This document shows positions 29,146 to 41,148 of a stretch of 64,000 bases of DNA, piece after piece. A program made the position numbers and the translations under genes. A model generated the notes under the pieces. That model did no database searches and had not been told where the DNA came from. It saw only the letters and a list, made by a program, of their open reading frames with translations. Each line of letters begins with the position of its first letter. Position 1 is the first letter of the stretch. The DNA comes from Nitzschia sp. DOCU1 (Eukaryota; Bacillariophyta; Bacillariophyceae; Bacillariales; Bacillariaceae): the NCBI GenBank assembly GCA_951394045.1, contig OX595990.1, positions 1 through 64,000 of the forward strand, in the 5' to 3' direction.

Positions 29146-30089
29146 ATCAAACTCGGAACTACCTTTTACAAGAACTTTGCCAAACACGGACTATCCAAGG
29201 GCAAAGTCATCCGATTGCCGACCGATGAGACCCCTGTAGTACTGTGGTGTCGAGTATGTGGATGGCGACAACGAGGACTTGCAGACTTGCAGCATGACGA
29301 GCTTCTGGAGTTGATCCAAGCTGATGATGCCAAGGATGCGGCAGCAAAAACCGGAGATGGCAATCATCATCAAAGCAGCGGAAAGACGATGGAGCATTCT
29401 GGACGCCGCAAGAGTGCTCCGCCCCCGCGGTTCGTGGAGCAAGCGGATCGAATCTATGACACTGGACGCCGCAAGCGAGGACCCCCGCGAAAGCTTGATT
29501 CGTTTCTGGGTGCCATCCCCCAAAACAAGCGGTTGTATTTGGAGAGCAATGGTTTGATTTCTTCTACAGCCACAGAAAACGTGGCCGGCCTCGAAAGATT
29601 GATGCGGTTGACGACGAGTTGGACGCACCTCATTTCTCTCAAGACACAAAGAAACCAGTGCGCAACGGTGCCTCGCCGTCTCCCAAGAGCCAGAAGGTTG
29701 AATTGACGGGTGATACCTACCTATCTTCTGTCATCAACGACCAGAATCCCATTGGTTACAATATTCACAAGAGTGCGACTTCACCGACGGGAGTAACCCT
29801 TGCCGAACTCGCCGCCTTTGCGACCGTAGAGTTGAGGATCCGAAAGATTGCGGAGTACATCGTAACTTCGTATGCCTCCAATATTTTCCGGGAGCGCCAG
29901 GATACCAAGGTCCGATACGAAGTCAACTCGGAGGGTGTGAAGATTTCGAGTATCTTTGCCAGTTTGGAAGCGAACAAGGAACGTCTCCTTTTGGATGACT
30001 ATGGAGTCAGTCAGACCTCTTCGGAACAAGTCTTCAACATGCATGCTGCCGAAGCGGAGAAACTCAAATTAGGCACAAACGACCATTAA
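29146..30089 (+). pseudogene. Tudor-like/AT-hook chromatin protein, paralogue II 3' part (copy A)
   Basis: It reads in order KLGTTFYKNFAKHGLSKGK, VIRLPTDE, then in another frame VEYVDGDNEDL and DELLELIQADDAKD, a Tudor-like signature, then GRRKRGPPRKLDSFLGAIPQ and HRKRGRPRKIDAVDDELD, two AT-hook-type DNA-minor-groove motifs. The last 156 residues (29619-30089) form an unbroken frame, identical in A and B, with AELAAFATVELRIRKIAEYI. The TTG at 29619 is only where the open frame is counted from. The family of this tail is unknown. Together with the PHD finger upstream this was a chromatin-binding protein; frame changes make the present copy doubtful. Confidence 0.5.
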
Positions 30090-30548
30090 TTTGATAATGC
30101 CTGCTGAAGACGACGAGAGTGATCATCACCAATTCAAGCACAAGAGTGCGGGACCACTGTTTGCGAAGAATAATATGATACGCAAAACGGAAGCGTCGCC
30201 AAGAACCGATTTGAAATAATAGTAGGACTAGAACGTATTTTGTTCGGAGCAATAATATGTTATGTATCGTGCGAGAAACGATGCAACCTAGCTAGCTACT
30301 CCTCTACCGGTAGATTTATCATCTATCTATTCATCGAACTTTTGGCTTCGTTTTTGTGTTCTCACACAAAAAGTTACTGAGCCCCACCGCTACGTCAAAG
30401 CAGTTCGATTTCGGAGGGGGTGGGCCACAGCTGCTCCGCCCGGTAGAGACAACAACAATCCACTTCACTCGACGGCGTAGCCGATTCCAATTCTCCACGC
30501 ACCAGCACAGGTTACACTTAAACTCTCCGCGACGAGACACGTACGCGA
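30090..30548. other. Spacer with no supported gene
   Basis: 3' side of paralogue II and 5' side of the small spliced gene. It contains a stretch near 30168-30213 that resembles 21100-21150, a trace of an older duplication inside the unit. Confidence 0.4.
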
Positions 30549-31132
30549 GTGGAGGACGTTTTAAAACCGGAACCACAAACCGGTTGCGTTGATCAGGCTG
30601 TTTGTGTGCGGGGAGAATCGGAATCGGGGTCGAGATCACGGATCAGGATCAGGATCGTTGCTCTGGAAAATGTTGGTATTGTAGAACAACGCCAGACGCC
30701 TGCAAAAGGAGGAAAGAACAAGGTGAGTAGCACTGCGGGAAAGAAATATGATCAAACGGCACCCTCAAGTCGCAAAAACGCAAGTTTGGAGTGCACGTAC
30801 CGTTCCGAAGGGCGCCACCACATGAATCATTCCTCCGCCAACACCAACACAACAATCAAACATTTCATCCAACAACTTTCTTCCAGGGTCTGCTTCGGCT
30901 CCGTTTGCCTCAGGGAGCTAGCGTCATGGTTCAACCGAATCCGGAGGGCTCTCCAGAGACTGAGTCCACGTACACCCCCAATATTGGCTTCCTTCAGGAC
31001 GAGTGTTCCAGGGCGGTCCGGCACAAACCGGACCTTCACCGTGGATTTCTCCTCCGTCAGGCTGTTATCTCGCTACAGCTGAGCCGCACCATCAAAATGA
31101 TAGTGATCGCCGCAGTAGAGGTCTGTTCATAG
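30549..31132 (+). CDS. Small spliced gene, about 139 residues (copy A)
   Basis: Exon 1 is open from 30549 (a GTG; the true start may lie upstream) to 30722. The intron at 30723-30886 is 164 nt, opens GTGAGT and ends in a pyrimidine-rich CTTTCTTCCAG. Exon 2 is 30887-31132. The splice joins GGKNK to GLLRLRLPQGASVMVQPN and keeps 82 further codons open. Copy B has the same gene with a 6-bp in-frame difference in the SRIRIRI stretch and an equally good acceptor. No domain is recognised. Unspliced reading gives an alternative 177-residue frame, which I consider less likely. Confidence 0.45.
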
Positions 31133-32372
31133 CAGAGTGAAAAGAAAGTTGATGAAGAAAGCTGATCATCGTTACGATGTGGATTGCTCCCTTCGCAAAA
31201 AAGTGAGGTCGATTGACTGAAAAAGTGATGCATTTGTTGGAAGGAATGCGGAGATCCGAGCCGTTTCTGCTGTGGTTTGCGAGCAGTTTCGTGATTTTTC
31301 CCACGATGAAGCAGTTTCGTGATTTTTCCCACGATGAAGCCCCACGGTGGCTGAAAGTAATCCACATTCATCATCCGCCAGTTCGCCAAATCCACAGAAT
31401 ATGGTTTCTGAGGCAAGGGCATAAGCTAGAAAACATTTGACGCTGTTTGTTAAACACGATTGATATGCCTTACGTCAATCGTTCGTCGACTAGACGGACT
31501 ACATCAGAAAGATAGCAAGCTAGAGAAGTGGGCCGATCGCTGTCCAGCTGGATGCTACAATCACACCCAAGCTGTAAACGGCAAGCTATGGTTGATTTGA
31601 AGACGTTTGTAAAGTTTTGTCAAATTACGATAGGTAGTTAGAAACTTAGTAGCCCTTTTTCAATGCCCTCATCGACCCATGGGAAAAACGGTCGGCCACG
31701 CGGTCTATCGTGAGGTCGTTTTTTAGATGACGCTAACTCACTCTGTGATCAAAAGAAGACCATGAAAATTTAATCTAGAGTCAATGTCAATATAAAGTAC
31801 AATATTGTAAAGAGCGACCTTGCCAGAAAGGGTAAGCAAAGTTAGATTGTAATAGAGGGAAGATTGTCGCCCGCCGTGATTTCACTATAAATTTATGTGT
31901 AAGCAGTCGAGGTAATCAAAATCACTCAAGATCAATTTCCCTTTAAGTAAATGCATATGCCCTCTTGGACGCAGCCGAGGGGATGCAATGCAATTTCCCG
32001 AGATTTCACTACTCGCAATTTGGTGACGCAAGATTTTACAACAAGCGATTTCGCAACAACCGATTTCGTACTGGGGGCACTTATCGAATCTCAATTCCCT
32101 CAGCGGACAAATAGAGCCGATAGTAGTGCAAAGCATTGCAGCAGAGTACGTAGATAGCTGGCTACTACGGTAGCTACGACTGCAGACTACTGCTAGCTCC
32201 CTTGTCTTACTTTTGTTCTAGCTTCTGTGGTTACGTAAGCCAGACGACCGCAGCTTTCTCACTTCTACAAACGACGGTATCACGATAATACGAGCATCCA
32301 CGTGGGCTCTCGTTCTTTCTATCGGAGGGATAGTAAAGAACGTACTGTCAGCAGCAACAATCATGACTACTA
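31133..32372. other. Gene-poor stretch with small repeats (copy A)
   Basis: A 28-bp perfect tandem duplication (GCAGTTTCGTGATTTTTCCC plus ACGATGAA, 31283-31310 and 31311-31338) is present in both A and B. Near 32005-32070 an imperfect ~15-bp period encodes DFTT/DFAT-type repeats in a short + frame. Nothing else is recognisable. It is the 3' side of the minus-strand ORF that follows. Confidence 0.45.
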
Positions 32373-33424
32373 TTAGCTAGTAACAACTATGTATTGTCTC
32401 ATTCCCTGATATTTGTTGTGGCGACACCGTCCTACCACTTGTTGATGTTGGCCGCGAATCGTTCCATTAGCTAGTAGTAGCGTAGGTCTGGGAACGGCCG
32501 CCCGACCGTTGCAGAGTTCGAGGAGAGAATCGTATCCAATGTTGCTGACTGATGATCCTCGTGGTCCCGCCATCAGGAACAAGTCGCAAGAGTGAGCCAT
32601 AGGCGGAGGCTTTGCCAGGCCGGTAGCACTGCTACCACTTTGCCGCCGCCTGCTGTCCGACGACGGTAGAACAATGATAGGGGCTTGGGACAAAGAGGAG
32701 CTTGGGGGTAAACTACAAACAGGGGGAGGAGGCGCCATCATTGTCAATGCCATCATTGACGCTGTTGAAGAATCGAGACACATGTATTCCGTGACGAGGA
32801 GTCGAACCAGATCGGCACCAGCATGACGTTTGCTACAACAGTATGCCCGATAACTGCTTTCCAGAGTTTCGAAGGTGTCCTTGTCCGGTTTGGAACGCAG
32901 TGAAACTGGCATTCCCAGGAAGTATTGCAGCGCCCGAATTCGCCTCGTTTCTTCGTCATCGTCATGAAAAACGAATGTTGCACTCGTCGACGATAACGCT
33001 CGCCTGGTCTCATTCAACTGTCTTTCCAACAGCTCTATGATCTCCGCCTGTGTACTACCTTCATCATCAACGACGTTTGATGACGATGTTTCATCAGCCT
33101 TTAGGAGGTCCAGCGGGTTCTCAGATAGTCTCTTGGTCGTGGCGTCTGCTACTTGGGACTCCACAAGAGGCGTCATGGGATTCCATGGGAATGGGATTTG
33201 AGCCGTTCCTGAGCCTAGAGGCCCCACGGGGTCCTTTTCTCCTAGCGCCTTGGATATTTTGTCATCGAAAGGTGACGATGATTCTTCATCTGTTTGTGTT
33301 GGCGCATTGATCGACCACCGGTAAAAACAAGCCCCATTCCAAGCTGTTGGTTCCAGCCGCAGTCGTAGATCTGTGCGAAAATCGTCGATAGTGTGAATGA
33401 TTCCAGCCCATGTTTTCCTTGACT
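32373..33424 (-). CDS. Hypothetical protein with coiled segment (copy A)
   Basis: The frame is open from about 33424; the GTG at 33227 is not a convincing start. Upstream residues (FYRWSINAPTQTDEESSSPF) look protein-like, so the start or an upstream exon is unresolved. It contains an acidic coiled stretch (AEIIELLERQLNETRRAL), DDDEETRRIRALQYFLGM and a Pro/Ser-rich C-terminal third. No signal peptide or known domain. It overlaps the ArsS-like remnant in another frame near 33330-33424, so the two were fused by rearrangement. Copy B (53631-54682) is nearly identical, including the open frame. Confidence 0.4.
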
Positions 33425-33735
33425 AGCAAACGAGATCCGCCGCTTACAGTATCCAAAACACATGAGATTCTCGACCGTATCTTTGTTGAAATTCCGCACT
33501 AGCAGGTTCATGTACTCTTCGAGTTCCCTTCGACGGTCCAGAAAGTCTGCGAATCGCTTGTGAATAGGCTGTTGAATAAGATTCCAAAGTTGTCGGCTAG
33601 TCGAATCTTGTAGTGCTCTTGGAGCTTGGATTGGGGTTTCGGCCTAAAGGCATCCAGCGGATTGTATTGTAGACTCGATCCAATCGGAGCGACGGATCCC
33701 GATTTTCCTAAATACTCTAGAAGCAGGATCAAAGG
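33320..33735 (-). pseudogene. C-terminal remnant of ArsS-type radical SAM protein (copy A)
   Basis: LQYNPLDAFRPKPQ, YKIRLADNFGILFNSLF, KRFADFLDRRRELEEYMNLL and VRNFNKDTVENLMC match, in order, the C-terminal half of arsenosugar-biosynthesis radical SAM proteins (ArsS family), ending at IYDCGWNQQLG where the family has a DC-D-FNQ motif. A frame change lies between SLFTSD and KRFADF. The N-terminal CxxxCxxC cluster is absent, so no radical chemistry is possible. It lies at the very end of the Cys-rich modular gene, whose stop codon falls inside it. Confidence 0.65.
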
Positions 33736-36700
33736 TCACTGCTGAGAGTTGAATATATTCGGGCTGGCAAGGAAAGTAGCGACCATCTCCCTTGATGGCG
33801 TTATATTCTTGAACCAAGTCGTCGGCCAACAAAGTCAAATCGGCCTGAGTCAAGCAACCTCCATCGTTGCGGCTGACCCATAAAGAAATGGGCACAGTCT
33901 CGGAAATTGGCATTTCTGTGGCCGTTCGAGGACAATCGACAACAGGATCAACTGGCAGACCGCAAATCGTGCCTTGGCCAAGGGCGGGCCAGTTGACAGA
34001 CGATATTTCATTCTGGATATCTGCGCGACTGGGAGCATCTGGATTCTGACTGGCAATCTCATCGCAAATGCATGAGGGGCTTTCTTGAAGGTGGCGAGAA
34101 TTTCGACCTTTAGGGGAAATGTCCCAGCCTCGTTCTGGACGAGCGCTCAATTTCCGCGAACTGCTAACGCCGAACAATGGAATCGGGCTCCCCAGATCTT
34201 GACAACCACGACACAGGCCATCCACTCGGAATGTAGCAATGTAGTTGTAACATCCAATTTGCAGATCGCGTCCGTGTCTTGCGGACCCGTCGTTGGATAT
34301 CAATTCAAGAGTCCCCGGAACATAGGTCAAGGTGACGAAATTCCGAAAGGACGGATCGCAATGTTTCGGGACCAAATTGTTGTACGCCTGGGCTATCTGA
34401 TTGCCAACCACTTGAACATCATTCATGTTGTAAATGATCCATTGAAAAGCTGAAAATTCGAATGTGATGGACGTAGTGAAAGTACTTTCGGCCGAGCATT
34501 CAATTTGAGTCATAATTTGACTCCCGATGACGGTGAAATCCCCGCCCAGCTGCCGCGCCGTATCTATAATGTCTTGAACGAACGCGGCTCGGTCAAACAC
34601 AAAAGAAGAATGATGCTATTACCACAGACGATAGTGGACACTCGGGGCGGCTCTCCCCACTTGTATTGTTGCTGCAGGTTGAAGAATCTTCGGCGGCTGA
34701 AGTGCTGTCACCATCTTGCAAGAAACGGTATTCGTAGGCATCCGTGATTTGACCGTCGTTGAGGTCCCCAAGAGTTTCCAAAGCTCGTCGGGCACTTACT
34801 TGGTTTCCATTAAGCAAATCGCTCGGGCAACCGTTGCAAACACCTGATGAAGACAACAGAATAAGCGAAGAATCAATCGTAGGCGAAGCTGACGGAGCGT
34901 CGGAAACGTTGAAGGTCGAGTTGGCATCGACAATCCCATCGAAGAATTGCAGATCTCTTCTCGTTGCAGAACCCGCAGTCGCGTCGGAGGATCCCTGTCC
35001 CATGCTGTTGTACACAAAGTCCAGCGAGAAATCCGCATCTGTCAAATAACCGGCAACCTGGTTGCATTGGTATGGATTATCGCAGTTGAGAGCGCCTGTC
35101 AAGACCGTGGTAAAGGCTTCAAGTAGAATTACTCCCGATGCTTCCTGATCAAGTGTCGCACCTAGCTGAATCTCAAAGAGAATGTTCGCACCGAATCCAG
35201 AGCCGAACTGGCATTCCGTGGTATTTCCGATGCATGGTAATCCCAAGCCTTGCAACGCTGGACTCATGGCTGCCGTCACCTCGGCCTCGAGTGGAGCCCT
35301 TCTTGGAAGGAGAGCACTACAAGTGCACGTTCCCTCTTGTGCCCGGCGGGTTCCCGGTGGTACATATTGAAGCTTTTCGTCAAGAGACAAAAGATCTCGC
35401 CGAGACGTTGTTGTCGGTGCGTACGGCGAGCCATCGTCGGAGGGAAACCCGTAGAGGTTAGTCGAGCTGACATCGCACCCGTTGCATAGGACAGTCAAAG
35501 AAAGTTGGAGGGGAAGACTAGAAGTGCCGTTCCGAAAATTGCCGACTTCGATCACGCGAGCAGAATCAACTCGGATGTTGAATGGATCACACAAATAGGC
35601 TTTCAAAGAGTTGTAGGTCTGTTTGAATGTATCCGCAATCGAAGCCTTCACCTCGTTGGAGAGTTCTGGGGCGTTTGAGGTCCCGCAAGTGTATTGGATC
35701 TCAAGACTGACGTTCTTGCCGAACCATGTAACATTTTCTGTACATGGATAGGTGAAAACCAAAGCATCGTAGTCGACCTGAGTTATTCCCGTAATCTCAA
35801 GCTGCGGGAGTCGCTCTTGCAATTTAGCCTGAAAATCCGAAATAGTTGGGACCCTGTCAACGACGGTCGCGTTCAACCCACAAAAGCAATTTGAGGTTGC
35901 GACAATACTACCGGCTTGTTGATGCCGAGAACCCGTTCTTTGCCCGACCAAGCCTCGAAGATGTTCCAACGATCGGCTATTCGAAACCTGATCGGAAGGA
36001 AAGAGCTCATTGCTGCAGCCAGCGCATGCGCCCGAAACAACCAAAAGCCCTACAGTCGAACTGGCAGTGCTGTTCATGGTGCTGTTCGACGGTGTCGAAC
36101 CAAAAAGGGAGGTCGGACTCGACGATGGCTGTAATGAAGTCAACAATGCGGTATCGTCTTGAAGGCTTCGTGCCACGAATCGGGCACTCGAGACATCCTC
36201 GTTAAGTCGTCGTCGCATAGAATCCGTAAATGCAACCTGAACTCCTTCAAAGACTTGAAAGTTCTTGTTACAAATCGACGGATCGTCAGGCGAGAAAACC
36301 GAATTGAGAGCATCCAATGCGGCCGGCCCAATGATTTCCGAGTTTTCTTGAGCAGCCATTGGATCCGCAAAGGTAACTTCAAGCACTGAATCAAACAAGC
36401 TTCCAAACGCACAGTCACCCACGACGCTGACATCGGGACAATCCAAAGTAGCAGCTATCGCTGCGACCTGCACCTCAAACTCAGCGAGGAACTCGCTTTC
36501 CAAAATTCCTCGATCCACAGTTGCATCAGCCGAGCAGCTGCACACGTCTTGTTCTTGGAGGTTGCGTCCTCGTCGCTGCCTGTTTCGTGTTTGGTCAACC
36601 AAAAGGGTTCCGGACGGCAAATCAAATAGCCCAATCTCATCCACAGTGCAATCAGGATCGGTACAGCGAAGCATTCCTGTCACCTCCACCTCCACGCCAA

Positions 36701-37916
36701 GTTTACCTCCTGCGGTGGTGACTCCCTCTCGAACAATTGTCGCGTTTTCGAGAACCCGAAAGTACGGATCACAATAGTTCCGGGAAGCCAACTGATTGTA
36801 AGACGTCACGTATGCTATTCCAATGTTTTGCGCGTCGTTCGGGGATAGGCCCGACGAAGCACACGTTTGGTTGAACTCAACGATGCTTCGAAACGTAAAC
36901 GGGACTTGATGCAAGCCACAAGTGGTTGTGACTGCCGGATGGATCGACACTAAAGCCACAGAACCCGTAGCCCCCGACAGCCTTGTGGAGAACGATTCAA
37001 AGAGCTCATCCGTCGATACCAAACGTTGAGTAACGTTTGTTTCACACGTACAGCCGCCTCCCCCAGAATAATTGAACGATGTTGGGACTTGGATCAAAGC
37101 ATCAGGAGAGGCTTGAAACAACACATTCTGACTTTGGCACGCCTGACAGATTCCGCGAGCTCGGAGTTGAACTCGTTTATAGTTCGAGTCCAGAGCCAGT
37201 ATTTCGTCCGTAGCGATAGTAATGTTGAGGGGGGGCTCTTCAAAATCAGTCACCACAACCACCTTTAGGCTTTCATCGTCGTTTAGTGCCCTTTGAAGCT
37301 CTTTTTGCACAAAATCCGATAGCAATCTTGCGCTGCCGGTGCAGTCTCCGCAAGAATATCCAGTGACACGAACGAAAACTTCCTCGTTTCGGACTAGTGG
37401 CTCCGAGGCGTGATGAATAACGCGCCTGCAATCCTCGCTCTCGGTTTCGTCCATATACGACTTTGCGTCGGCGTCTTCATCGTTGTATTCTTTCTTCGAG
37501 AACATCGGCAAGAACATGGATTCGATTTCTTCTTTCGGCCCGTCCTCCGAGGCCTTCTTGACCTTCGTGACTAGAAAGGTTTTATCAAAAGGACGAGTCT
37601 CGTCTTGTGTGCAAGCGATCGTTGAAACCGCCGATGACATTGAAGAAGCCGATAGTACTTCCGCAAGTTTTCCTACGTTTTCTTCGCCGTGGACGACAGT
37701 AGGACTCTCAAGCCGATGGCGAAGATGGGGCGGTTGTTGATGCACCGCTCGGGCGGCGCTGTCGTCAGATTCCACACCGGCACCATTTGCTATTTGGACG
37801 AGCAGAGCATGCAACAACGTTTTCTCTGAGAAACCTGCCAAGATCTTCTTTGCCGAGTTCCTGCAAAACTGTAAGGTTGCATTGGTCGCTAAGTTGCATC
37901 GATCCATAAGTTGCAA
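33644..37916 (-). pseudogene. Cys-rich modular secreted-type protein, frameshifted (copy A)
   Basis: Two frames (37916-34593, 1107 residues, and 34600-33644, 318 residues) form one gene split by a single inserted A near 34609, next to a 12-bp deletion. The body is about seven repeats of a ~190-residue module. Each module opens with C-x-C (CTCETN, CSCSAD, CFCGLN, CTCSAL, CICDEI), has a central CDPYFR-like motif and closes with C-x-x-C (GICQACQ, GACAGCS, GVCNGCP, GLCRGCQ). Numerous N-x-S/T sequons suggest an extracellular or secretory location. A 282-bp in-frame deletion near 37230 removes half of module 1. The N-terminus may continue in an upstream exon: GTAAGT at 38042 follows a hydrophobic stretch. 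Function unknown. Confidence 0.65.
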
Positions 37917-38368
37917 ATCAAGCCGGATTTCCCTTGCTATCCGAACGAGATTGCAAACGTTGGGAAAGAATTCTCAAATTCGTCTTTTGCACGTCGCCGT
38001 TTGGTCCGTTCTTCTTTAGTCATTCTCTCGAGCCCAACTTACTGTCTGAAACTGCCGTCTCGTCGCCTGAAAGTCTTGATCCGATTCCAGTTCTTTGAGC
38101 GTTTGATCAACAATAGATAGTATAGTCCAAAGCAACAAATCGTAACGACGCCATGGTTTCGCGGCTTGATCTCTCGAGCTGGATCTTTCCCTTTGATCAA
38201 ATCGACTTGCACATGTGCAGTCAGTGCGCAATCATGACCTTTTGACTCTTCGAAATCCAAATACCGACTTGACGCCACCTTGTATCATAGATCCAAAGTC
38301 GCAGCCCCGCCTACATTGGTACTATTGACAGCCATGTTGTTGTTGCTGCTGCCTCATCGAGAGAGAAG
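37917..38368. other. Candidate first exon and promoter of the modular gene; end of unit A
   Basis: On the minus strand an ATG frame from 38278 contains VVTICCFGLYYLLLIKR, a possible signal-anchor, before a consensus splice donor (GTAAGT, 38042-38037). Another frame through the same bases (WRRYDLLLWTILSIVDQ) is equally hydrophobic. Acceptors lie near 37960. Exon structure cannot be settled by eye. Confidence 0.35.
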
Positions 38369-39800
38369 TCAACAAAAGTTGTGCAATAGCAAAAGGCTCA
38401 TCGTGTCGAAGGAATCTTTGTGTAGCGCGCGTTGGATCCGCGCGTTTCCATCTCACTACGTCACTAATATGGATTCATATGCTAATAGGTGGTGTAGGAA
38501 CCTATGAAGCTTTCTACCACCTTCAGTCATTCGACGATCGCACGCACGTCAGACCACTTTGGATCTTCGAAACAATGAAATGATCTCTCTTTGGATCATG
38601 AAATGAAATGACCATCAAATGGCGGTTTGGGGAAAGGACTCGTCTTCTATCTCTCCCGCCAATTCCGGCTGCTTCGAGATTAGCATGCAGAATCTCCCAG
38701 ATCCGTTAGCGTCGCTCGATCTTGTCGTTCATTTATGTTTATTTTATGGAGTGGATGAAATCTTTGCATCTTGGAGTACTTTGACTTTTAAAATGGTGGA
38801 ACTACTATCATCTCCCCGTGGCTCGGACATTTTTTTTTTCGTGCAGGCAAAAGGCGGCAGCGGCCCTAGCAGCGACAATGCTCTAGTATGCACTAGTGGG
38901 CACGAGTGGGTACCTGGAAGGAAAAGACGACGACAGATCCGGCTTGGATTATGGATGCAGACAAGACAGACTGAAAGGCTCCTGTTCGTGTTGATTCCAG
39001 AAAAGGGAAACGGTCCTTGAGCAACTATGTCGGAACCATCCAGTATGCCTCGCGCAAGTCCTCGGCGCCGAGCAATTCCAAGATGTCATCCAGTATGTCG
39101 AGCAAAACACCGGTACCGACCCGCTCCAAGAATCCCTCTTTTCAACCTTTTGACATTTTTCATTCGAGATGCCGAGCACCTGTAAATGAAAGAGCAAATG
39201 CCTTGCCCGCTGCCTTTTTTGCTGACACGGATTGGTAGAATCTGCGGCCCCGTACGGTGCGGACAACGGCTCTCTATGCGGGGCTGCAGTCACACAAGAT
39301 CTAATCCCGACGAGGATAGGATGGATTTGAAACGTATTGCCAAGCTAGCGACGAGGGAGAGGATTGTCAACTTATATAGGTCCACTCCTGGTCGAGTGGA
39401 GTCAGATCCTTATGTCATTGCCATTTCACCCACCGCCGAAGCAGCGGCAAGGAACGTGCCTCACCACCAGTCCCCACTCCAGCGCCTTTCGCTTCGGAAC
39501 GTGCTCTCCGATCTCCCCGAGCATCTCCAAGGTCGACTTCTAGTAGCAATTGCCGCTAAAAAGGCTACTCTAGCGACTACGGTGGAATGAGGAGACGCCA
39601 AGAGCGGCAAGAGTGAAGACCAAAACCATCGACGATGCAAGTCAAATTGTTGGAACCCTTGCCCCCATCGACTCCCTCGCTTGCAAGTATTCCTTCTCGT
39701 CATCGATCCAAAAGTGTAACAAAGGAAGACACCCCAGATCCAGCCCTCGTTCCTTCCTCTTTGCCGTTGATTGATTGGGTCATGATGGGGATACATTTTA

Positions 39801-41004
39801 TTGCCAAGAAGTTTGTGGTGGTTTGTCTATGGTGATGGGTGTCCACATGTCCATCATTGCGATTTTGTCCCCAAGGGATCAAGTCGAGACTCGCTTGAAA
39901 AAATAACGATCCCTGGTATTGTCCAGGATGGTTTTCATCAAAGGCAAGAACTCCTTAAGCGGCGGTTGTACACAACTGCTACCAATCCAGCGTCGTGCAA
40001 GAAAAAATCGTCAACAAAAAGGGCAGGCACAGATCAAGTGGACGCAACAGAAGAAACCGAAGAAGAGACCAAACATCCTGCCAAGATCGAGAGCGTTTAT
40101 TTTGAATGTAACGAAAAGAGACTTGATTTGCAGAAGTGTGAATCGCGTGACGGATGGATTCATTTTCCTTCCTGCCATCCGGATGGTGATGACTTTGAAG
40201 GGGACGAATGAGGACGGCGATTCCAAACGCAAGCCAAAGAAAGTCATTGACCCAAGTCGTAGTCTTTGCCGTATTTGTCGAGTAGCAGAATTGGAAACGG
40301 CATCTCATGGTTCTGCCCTGTCCAATCCATCCGTCAAAGCTCGTCGTCAAACCGGAAAGGAAAAGTCTGCCAAACGCAAACGCGATGGAGACGACGAAGA
40401 GGACGAAGACGATGCTGCATCCAACGAAGACTCTCCGGGTAAAGACAAAGAAGGTGATGGGGATGACGACGACGAAAATGTCGAGTCGAATGCTAATGGG
40501 GACCAGGATGAGCAAGATGAAGATGGCGACGAGGCAAGCAAAATGGATGTAGTCGATGAACTCCGGGGGTGTCTTGTAATACCCGCCACCTCTCGACCGG
40601 AGTGTCTTTCCGAACTTCGGAATAGAGTTAAAGATTTTCGATCCAAAATCTTGATTGGTCGTCTACCCTCTTGGATCGAGACCACGACGATGCGATGTTG
40701 CCCTGCCAGCATGATTGGGAGCGGGCTTGATTCCAAAGAATACCAACTTTTGGTGCAAGCCCTCTTGCTGATAGAACGACAAGACAACAACGAAATCTCC
40801 AAGGCGTTTTGTACGAGCATCCACACAGCACTCATGATGCAAGCTCAAAAGTCCTTTGGTGTGGTGTTGCTGAATCCGACCGACTCAGCTATGAAGCAAG
40901 ACGATTCCAAGTATGACAAGGTGATGTTGGCTCTAAGCACGAAAACCTACATGGATCTGCCAAAGAGGCGCGTTTGGATACGAAAGTTGGAGACTATGCG
41001 TTGA
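39801..41004 (+). pseudogene. PHD-like / acidic nuclear protein, frameshifted (copy B)
   Basis: Equivalent of 13306-14509: the PHD-like frame is 39801-40211 and the acidic frame runs on to 41004. It has the same frame break near 40200 and only a handful of substitutions (for example Asp to Glu at FECNEK). Confidence 0.5.
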
Positions 41005-41148
41005 TTTTGAGTCATCGAGGAATCTCTTACCGGCGATTTACCACAAGCTCTGTTGGCAGCTGACGAATGTTCGTTTCTTTATTCACATGGCACAATGAGC
41101 ACGCCACAGATTCCTTGGGGTCCGAGTCCTACGCTGCGGTAATATATA

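Larger units (their letters stand above)
8261..38368 (+). repeat. Subtelomeric tandem unit, copy A
   Basis: This is the telomere-proximal copy of a head-to-tail unit whose next copies start at 38369 and 59919 with the same GTCAACAAAAGTTGTGCAAT sequence. Relative to copy B it has extra blocks: 8824-10477 (spacer), 10478-10714 (duplicated front segment), 10715-12150 (transposase-bearing insertion) and 22288-27803 (LTR retrotransposon plus target duplication). It also has extra tandem repeats at 21411-21672 and 28601-29080. It lacks a ~357-bp block at about 19500 and a 282-bp block at about 37230. By eye, aligned parts differ from B by only scattered substitutions. Confidence 0.93.

Noticed and set aside
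30549..31082. Unspliced 177-residue protein
   Set aside because: The region has a good donor, a pyrimidine-rich acceptor and a well-formed open second exon, so the spliced model is preferred.
33425..33455. A 25-nt GTAAGC…CTAG intron in the ArsS-like remnant
   Set aside because: Too short for a spliceosomal intron, and the frame reads through without it.
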